Assembly: GCA_038501785.1 (NCBI GenBank) | Contig: JBAMJR010000080.1 | Coordinates: 688,501-752,500, forward strand | DNA: 64,000 nt | From: Myoxocephalus aenaeus | Taxonomy: Eukaryota; Chordata; Actinopteri; Perciformes; Cottidae | Reading direction: 5' to 3' | In this document: positions 59,811-64,000 of the stretch, one piece after another | Position numbering within the stretch: the stretch's first letter is position 1 | Layout: every line of letters starts with the position of its first letter | Program-made: the position numbers and the translations under genes | Notes under the pieces: generated by a model | The model's database searches: none | The model's input: the letters and a program-made list of their open reading frames with translations, nothing else | What the model was told of the DNA's origin: nothing

Positions 59811-61470
59811 ACACACACAGTTATGAAGCAGCAAAGTGAACTGCAGTCAATGAGTTGTGGCCTGTAAAGGCTCCGCCCCTTCGGCCTGTAAAGGTCCCGC
59901 CCCCTCGGCCTGTAAAGGCTCCGCCCCCCTTTGTGTTTGAAGTTTGAATCAGGCCACCTGCTGGCCAAATGATGCAGAGCGGGCCCTGTGAGTGTTCAGG
60001 AGACATGACGGTTATCTGCTATCTGTGGATGTTTTTAGCGTGTTGATATGACGTGTTATCTGCTATCTGTGGATGTTTTTAGCGTGTTGATATGACGTGT
60101 TATCTGCTATCTGTGGATGTTTTTAGCGTGTTGATATGACGGTTTATCTGCTATCTGTGGATGTTTTTAGCCCCCGGCCTGAACTGGAGTTTCTCACCGG
60201 GGTCGTTGTGCGAGTGAGGAACCAGGATCAGCTCCAGTGGCTGCTCGTCCCACTCGTCGCCGTGGTAACTGATCTCAAATCCTTGTTTCCAGGCGCCGCC
60301 GTCGGGGTTATCGAAGGGCAGCAGGTCGTAGACGTCCAGCAGCTGAGACACAAACGGCCTTTATTAAAGTTACTACACACAATACTCTGCTTACTGAGGA
60401 TATAGTTCACACTTTACTCAACAACTACGGAAACCGTTTTTAATATTTCTTCACAAATATGAATGAAAAGTGACAAAAAAGCTTCTCAAACCCCAAAAAG
60501 ATCAACAGTTACTGTGTTATAGCAGCTTTAATACTGACAGACTTCCTCTATGAAATGTAGTCTGGTCTTCTCTGTTTGCTCTATGTTTATTACTTTTATT
60601 TTTTGTTCAATTATTTGTATCGCTTTTATTTTTAATTGTGTTCATAACTTTTATTTTTTGTTTAATTATTTGTATCGCTTTTATTTTTAATTGTGTTCAT
60701 TACTTTTATTTTTTGTTCAATTATTTGTATCGCTTTTATTTTTAATTGTGTTCATAACTTTTATTTTTTGTTTAATTATTTGTATCGCTTTTATTTTTAA
60801 TTATGTTTATTACTTCTTTTTTTTTATTATTGTTTATTGCATTAAAACAAAGCAAATTCAGTTTATATAAAAACCTTAAATACACAAAAAAATACTTAAA
60901 ATAACTTCAGAACCAAAGTACTTTCTGGAAAAACAGCTGTTAGCATATATGCTAAGCTAACCTGCACGCCATCGGCTCCGTCCTTCATCTCTTCGGCCAA
61001 TCGGCAGCCAGGTGGAGCGTCAGCTTTGCTGTGGGCGGAGCCTGAGCTCACATTGGGCGCACCTCCTTTTACCCATGATGCTTGGCGGGGAAACAGTGAG
61101 TCGCGCAGCGTAGCGACCAGGCGGTTGTTGTCGCTAAGGAGACGCTCCAACTTGTCCATCTGCTGCTGGAGGCGGGACAACTCCTACCGACAGGTGACAT
61201 CCATAGTTTCGTACATTATTGATTATTAATGATGAACTCATCGTAGGATTTATGGACATTAACTCGATAATATTTACGATCAATTCATCGTACGAGCTCA
61301 TAATAAAAGACTAGAATCGTCCGTCCACTCACACTGTCCACCGGCCCGGCAGGTGTCTGTGGGTGTTGAGGCTCCGCCCCCTGCGTCAGCTTCAGCATGC
61401 GGTACAGTGACATCATGGCCACGCAGAAGGCCCCGCCCGCCAACAGGACCAGCAGCCGATTCCTCTTCAT
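49323..61470 (-). CDS. man2a1: Golgi alpha-mannosidase II
   Basis: Type II Golgi GH38 enzyme that trims two mannoses from GlcNAcMan5GlcNAc2 in complex N-glycan synthesis. Twenty-three coding exons, all phases consistent: 61333-61470, 60962-61183, 60198-60342, 59676-59763, 59058-59141, 58382-58509, 58129-58302, 57502-57688, 57147-57324, 56855-57045, 55178-55369, 54135-54249, 53807-53874, 53404-53572, 52962-53243, 52753-52875, 51837-51951, 51627-51760, 51092-51233, 50652-50785, 49964-50158, 49702-49812, 49323-49481; 1157 aa (human 1144). Membrane anchor about 6-24 and a coiled stem follow. Zinc/active-site motifs: HSHNDPG at 163-169, nucleophile Asp279 (AVDPFGHS), FQHHDAVTG at 555-563. VKP..GWAVDPFGHSP and the wdr36 neighbour favour MAN2A1 over MAN2A2. 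Two introns are filled by donor-copying minisatellites. Confidence 0.95.
51244..51600. repeat. aatcaatgagtaaactatca repeat in man2a1 intron
   Basis: About sixteen units of 20-23 bases with gag/cag/cac variants, lying just upstream (sense) of exon 51092-51233. Confidence 0.88.
51955..52755. repeat. Minisatellite copying a man2a1 splice donor
   Basis: Around thirty units of 26 or 32 bases (ctggttcatactggttctgg, with or without an extra ttctag, then tctgac). On the sense strand every unit has aaccag-gtcaga, echoing the true donor ggcccag-gtaagaccagaacc at 52753/52752. The array fills the whole intron to the next exon at 51951. Confidence 0.92.
54480..54605. repeat. 30-bp repeat in man2a1 intron
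   Basis: Three copies of gctaacgctaaatgaatggg plus cgtgatggga. The rest of 54250-55177 contains no exon. An exon-like segment near 54605-54660 is not needed (see rejected list). Confidence 0.8.
55440..56853. repeat. 1.4-kb minisatellite copying a man2a1 splice donor
   Basis: Units of about 40-47 bases, combined as ~85-130-base higher-order blocks: ggtacctgggtcattaatta, then aataa or gaacgt, then acctgggtctcaggtgaca or a variant. On the sense strand every block repeats cccag-gtacc, the text of the real donor ctcag-gtaccc at 56855/56854. It fills the intron between exons 56855-57045 and 55178-55369. Confidence 0.94.
57725..58128. other. AT-rich man2a1 intron
   Basis: Low-complexity tta/ata sequence with no exon. 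A similar stretch occurs at 58580-59040 (aataataat runs). Confidence 0.6.
59405..59665. repeat. gatgaagaaaaggatgaaga purine tract in man2a1 intron
   Basis: Degenerate purine-only repeat on the plus strand (pyrimidine-only in the transcript), starting about ten bases after the donor of exon 59676-59763. A (CA)n run at about 59769-59820 lies on the other side of that exon. Confidence 0.85.
60000..60170. repeat. 54-bp repeat x4 in man2a1 intron
   Basis: Four copies of tatctgctatctgtggatgt plus ttttagcgtgttgatatgacg, the last truncated next to exon 60198-60342. Confidence 0.88.
60590..60830. repeat. ~56-bp AT-rich repeat in man2a1 intron
   Basis: Four units around ttcaattatttgtatcgctt plus ttatttttaattgtgttcat. 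Confidence 0.85.
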
Positions 61471-62414
61471 CGCTGAGAAACCAGTAGAAAGGAAACACAG
61501 GAATACAGGTGCATTGTGGGAAATGTAGGATCCAGAGCTGAGAGCCAGGCAGCACAAGGGGTTACATTCCTGCTGGTTTCCAGCAGCTTGAGAAGAAATC
61601 CAACTGGTTTCCAGCGCTTAACCCTTAATTATTTTTAGTTTCTACAATAAAGCTGTTTGTTTGTCAACATTAAAAACTATCACCATCTGCCCAAATGTCC
61701 CGTCACATTTTATTCATTAATAGTACAAATAAGTTAGCATATTTACATTATTACACTATTATAATTAAATGATATGTTTCTTTTTCGTGTCAGAGTTCAT
61801 GTTCTCAGTTTTTATTAGTTTAAATTTTATTATTAGATTCTCAGTTGTATATTTATCACTTTTTGTAACGACAACATGTTGAAGGATGAAGAGTTTCTTT
61901 GATAAAATCATTCTTCTCTCTTTAAAAAGCTTTTTTGGGTCAGCTGGAAAAACGTTGTCACACAGATGAAAACAGGATGTTCTTCTTTTTAGAGAGACGT
62001 GTTCCTCACGGGACAGAGACGCGAAAAACACATGAAGATCTGACAGAATATTTATTATTTACTGATAATACTTGTACTTCTTTATTTGAATGCAGGACTT
62101 TTACTTTGAAGTATTTAAAGTACTTTAACAGTGTGTTTTAGTACTATTACTGCTCTATCAATAGCTTTGTCTTCCTGTTTAACACTTTAACAGATACAAA
62201 TATGAATAATAATTCACATCATTTTAAACAACTCTGAAACACTTGTGTCAAAGGCACTATTAAAATATACATTTTAATGTATGCGTAATAACACTGGTGT
62301 TTAATGATAGTAAATAAATACAAAATATTTAGTATAATTACACCTGCTAGTAGAAGTTGAAACCGCTTCTGTAAGACAAACGGCTGTGAAGATACAATTA
62401 ATAACACTTTAAAT

Positions 62415-62700
62415 ATTTTAAATTCGCACCTTTCTCCCTGCACTTCCGCGTTGGAGGGCTGCAGGTCTCGCGCCTCGTGTCTCGTGCGCTTCTTCTCCCG
62501 CTCGCTGACGCAGCTTCCGAACTTCAGTTTCCCGCGAGAAACATATAACATATCGTATAAACTCTTTTAATTTTTAATGAGTGAAATAAGTCAGTCGGTG
62601 CCTCAGCAGCACGAGCTCAGGGTGCTCCTGCGCCTGCGCACCGCTGTTTGTTTTGCTTCCGGTCCGCCTCAGCTGACTCAGCGCTGCGGACTTCCTGTCA
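62415..62700 (-). promoter_or_regulatory. man2a1: man2a1 5' UTR exon and promoter with NRF1-like site
   Basis: CpG-rich island about 1 kb above the man2a1 ATG. A donor-like GAGAAAG-GTGCGA near 62430 could end a 5' UTR exon joining the acceptor before 61470. TGCGCCTGCGCA (62629-62640) is a perfect palindrome close to the NRF1 consensus, and an ETS-like cttccgg lies near 62656. 61471-62415 has no gene. Confidence 0.5.
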
Positions 62701-63016
62701 GGATATGACGTCAGAAGTCTTCAGGGCCATTACTAAAGTAATAGTACATTTGTGAAAATACTTTTTTCAAAAAGTTAAGTAACAGTATAAGCAACGTGTA
62801 CTTAAAGAACAGAGAGTGGATCATAATAATAGTAATACCAACAACACTAACAATATAATAACAACGATAACACGTATTATCAGTAAAAAGACAGCAAGAG
62901 GGATATTTAACAGTTAGCTAGTTTCTAATATCACTATCATTGAATAGATAAACCAAAAGAAATATAAAATTATAAATAAAACACAAACAGACGCGGAGAA
63001 GACAAATCAACAACTT

Positions 63017-63022
63017 TTTAAT
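63017..63022 (-). terminator. Possible polyA signal ATTAAA for wdr36
   Basis: tttaat on the plus strand, 68 bases beyond the wdr36 stop and just after its (CA)n 3' UTR. Confidence 0.4.
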
Positions 63023-63032
63023 AAAACACAAC

Positions 63033-63033
63033 G

Positions 63034-63089
<56 letters not shown>
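63033..63089. repeat. (GT)n directly after the wdr36 stop
   Basis: On the sense strand the stop TGA is followed at once by a (CA)n run of about 28 units, forming most of the short 3' UTR. Confidence 0.92.
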
Positions 63090-63090
<1 letters not shown>

Positions 63091-63946
63091 CACAGCAGGG
63101 CACTCTTGGCATACGACAGCAGACACAGCGATTGGTCAAATGATGCACGTAGCCCCGCCCACCCCGCCTCCAGCCGGGAGGAGAGGCGCAGCAACGCCGC
63201 CATGGCAACAGGGTCCTGAGACAACGAGCGGAGATGCAGCTGAAAAATAAATAAAAATAAAAAATTATCACCACAATAAAAAGACTGAAAACAACAACAA
63301 ACATTTAAAATGGCTGCTGCGTTCTGATTGGCTGACCTTCAAGAAAAGCGCCAGGTAGCCTTGAGCCAGGTCAAAGTCCCGCCCACTTGACAACATGCTG
63401 TCAATCATGTGAATGAAGGCGAGCAGGAGGCTGCTGGCTCCGCCCCCCTCTGATGACAGACAGGTGAGCTCGATGGACAGCGCCGCCGGCCCACAATCCT
63501 TCAGGAGACGCACCGGGCGATCAACTGCACGGAGAGAGCGAGAGAGTTATTAATTATTAAGTTATAAAAAATGTATGATTTAAAATGATTTCATACAAAT
63601 TCAATATTATCCAGAAACAAGATGTGAAACTGAACGTTATTGTTTAATAAACAGACTCACATGATCCAGACTCCAGAGCTGATTCCAGATCAGAACTGAA
63701 CTCTGACCTCTGAGACATTAGACCCCAACTCAGCAGCTTCGACTGCAACAACAACAACAACAATTATTAGTGTTTAGTGACTCTGTTGGAAAGAAGAAAA
63801 CACAGAAGAAGAATTTACAGCTTTACCTGCGTTTCCTGTTCGGTTGTCGTGGGCAACGTGAATCGAGGCGTGAGACCAGGAAGTGTTGGCAGGAAGAACG
63901 GAGCGGCCGCCGGAGCAGGGGGCGGAGCTACAGGTTTATTCCTCCT
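63090..63946 (-). CDS. wdr36: WD repeat protein 36 / UTP21, C-terminal part (partial)
   Basis: Component of the small-subunit processome (18S rRNA maturation, nucleolus). Only the C-terminal Utp21 domain is in the window: exons 63827-63946, 63661-63742, 63337-63524, 63090-63239, coding the last 179 aa. Recognisable matches to human WDR36: PFFLPTLPGL, DRPVRLLKDCGP, DFDLAQGYLALFLKLHLRSL and the ending QSLCLLSYAKSALL. Phases are consistent. The WD40 propellers and the start lie beyond base 64000. It lies upstream of man2a1 in the same orientation, matching the MAN2A1-WDR36 proximity on human chromosome 5q. Confidence 0.93.
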
Positions 63947-63958
63947 CTACAGAGAGAG

Positions 63959-63961
63959 AGA

Positions 63962-64000
<39 letters not shown>
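63959..64000. repeat. (CA)n microsatellite at window end
   Basis: gagaga then CA run in a wdr36 intron, cut by the window edge. Confidence 0.9.

Noticed and set aside
63090..63239. Apparent frameshift in the last wdr36 exon
   Set aside because: A first reading had one G too many. The recount gives one clean frame ending QSLCLLSYAKSALL.

Overview
The window reads as nuclear DNA of a teleost fish. It has intron-rich vertebrate genes with GT-AG introns, very dense microsatellites and minisatellites, and fragments of fish-type LINEs. Splicing the exons by eye gives seven gene models in which every exon phase closes: a DNase II family gene (+), hsdl2 (-), ptbp3 (+), ugcg (-), the bicistronic mocs2 locus (-, two proteins), man2a1 (-) and the 3' end of wdr36 (-). 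Predicted lengths agree with the human proteins I know: HSDL2 415 aa, UGCG 394 aa, MAN2A1 1157 aa, MOCS2A 87 aa.

Layout. 1-2.5 kb is AT-rich DNA holding a possible ~1.3 kb inverted-repeat element. 2.9-8.6 kb is a DNase II-like gene whose last exon carries an in-frame tail of Asn-Met-Ser repeats. 9.8-10.1 kb has one orphan lipoxygenase exon (-), followed by a minisatellite. 12.3-18.04 kb is hsdl2 (peroxisomal SDR-SCP2 protein ending in SKL), head-to-head with ptbp3 (19.56/20.66-25.44 kb; four RRMs and the conserved 34-nt exon). 25.4-32.1 kb is ptbp3 3' flank with two repeat fields. 32.2-39.2 kb is ugcg, with a large repeat-filled intron 1. 40.3-43.8 kb is mocs2. 44-48.9 kb holds LINE debris, a 47-copy minisatellite grown from LINE coding sequence, and local duplications. 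49.3-61.5 kb is man2a1 (23 coding exons, 5' UTR probably near 62.5 kb). 63.1-63.9 kb is the C-terminal part of wdr36, which continues past the window.

The genes are housekeeping genes with no shared pathway: lysosomal DNA breakdown, peroxisomal lipid metabolism, splicing control, glucosylceramide synthesis, molybdopterin synthesis, Golgi N-glycan trimming and rRNA processing. HSDL2/PTBP3/UGCG lie on human 9q, and MOCS2/MAN2A1/WDR36 on human 5q, so the window joins two human-separated blocks.

The most unusual signal is a recurring pattern. At least seven minisatellites start exactly on an exon edge and their unit copies the local splice site or stop codon: hsdl2 3'ss, ptbp3 last 3'ss, ptbp3 stop codon, mocs2A 3'ss, mocs2B 5'ss, and two man2a1 5'ss. 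This gives long ladders of decoy splice sites next to the real ones. The other highlights are the DNase II repeat tail (13 N-glycosylation sequons), the LINE-derived minisatellite, and a mocs2 transcript in which the two reading frames are separated by 9 nt after splicing. I found no CRISPR array, rRNA, tRNA or microbial system.
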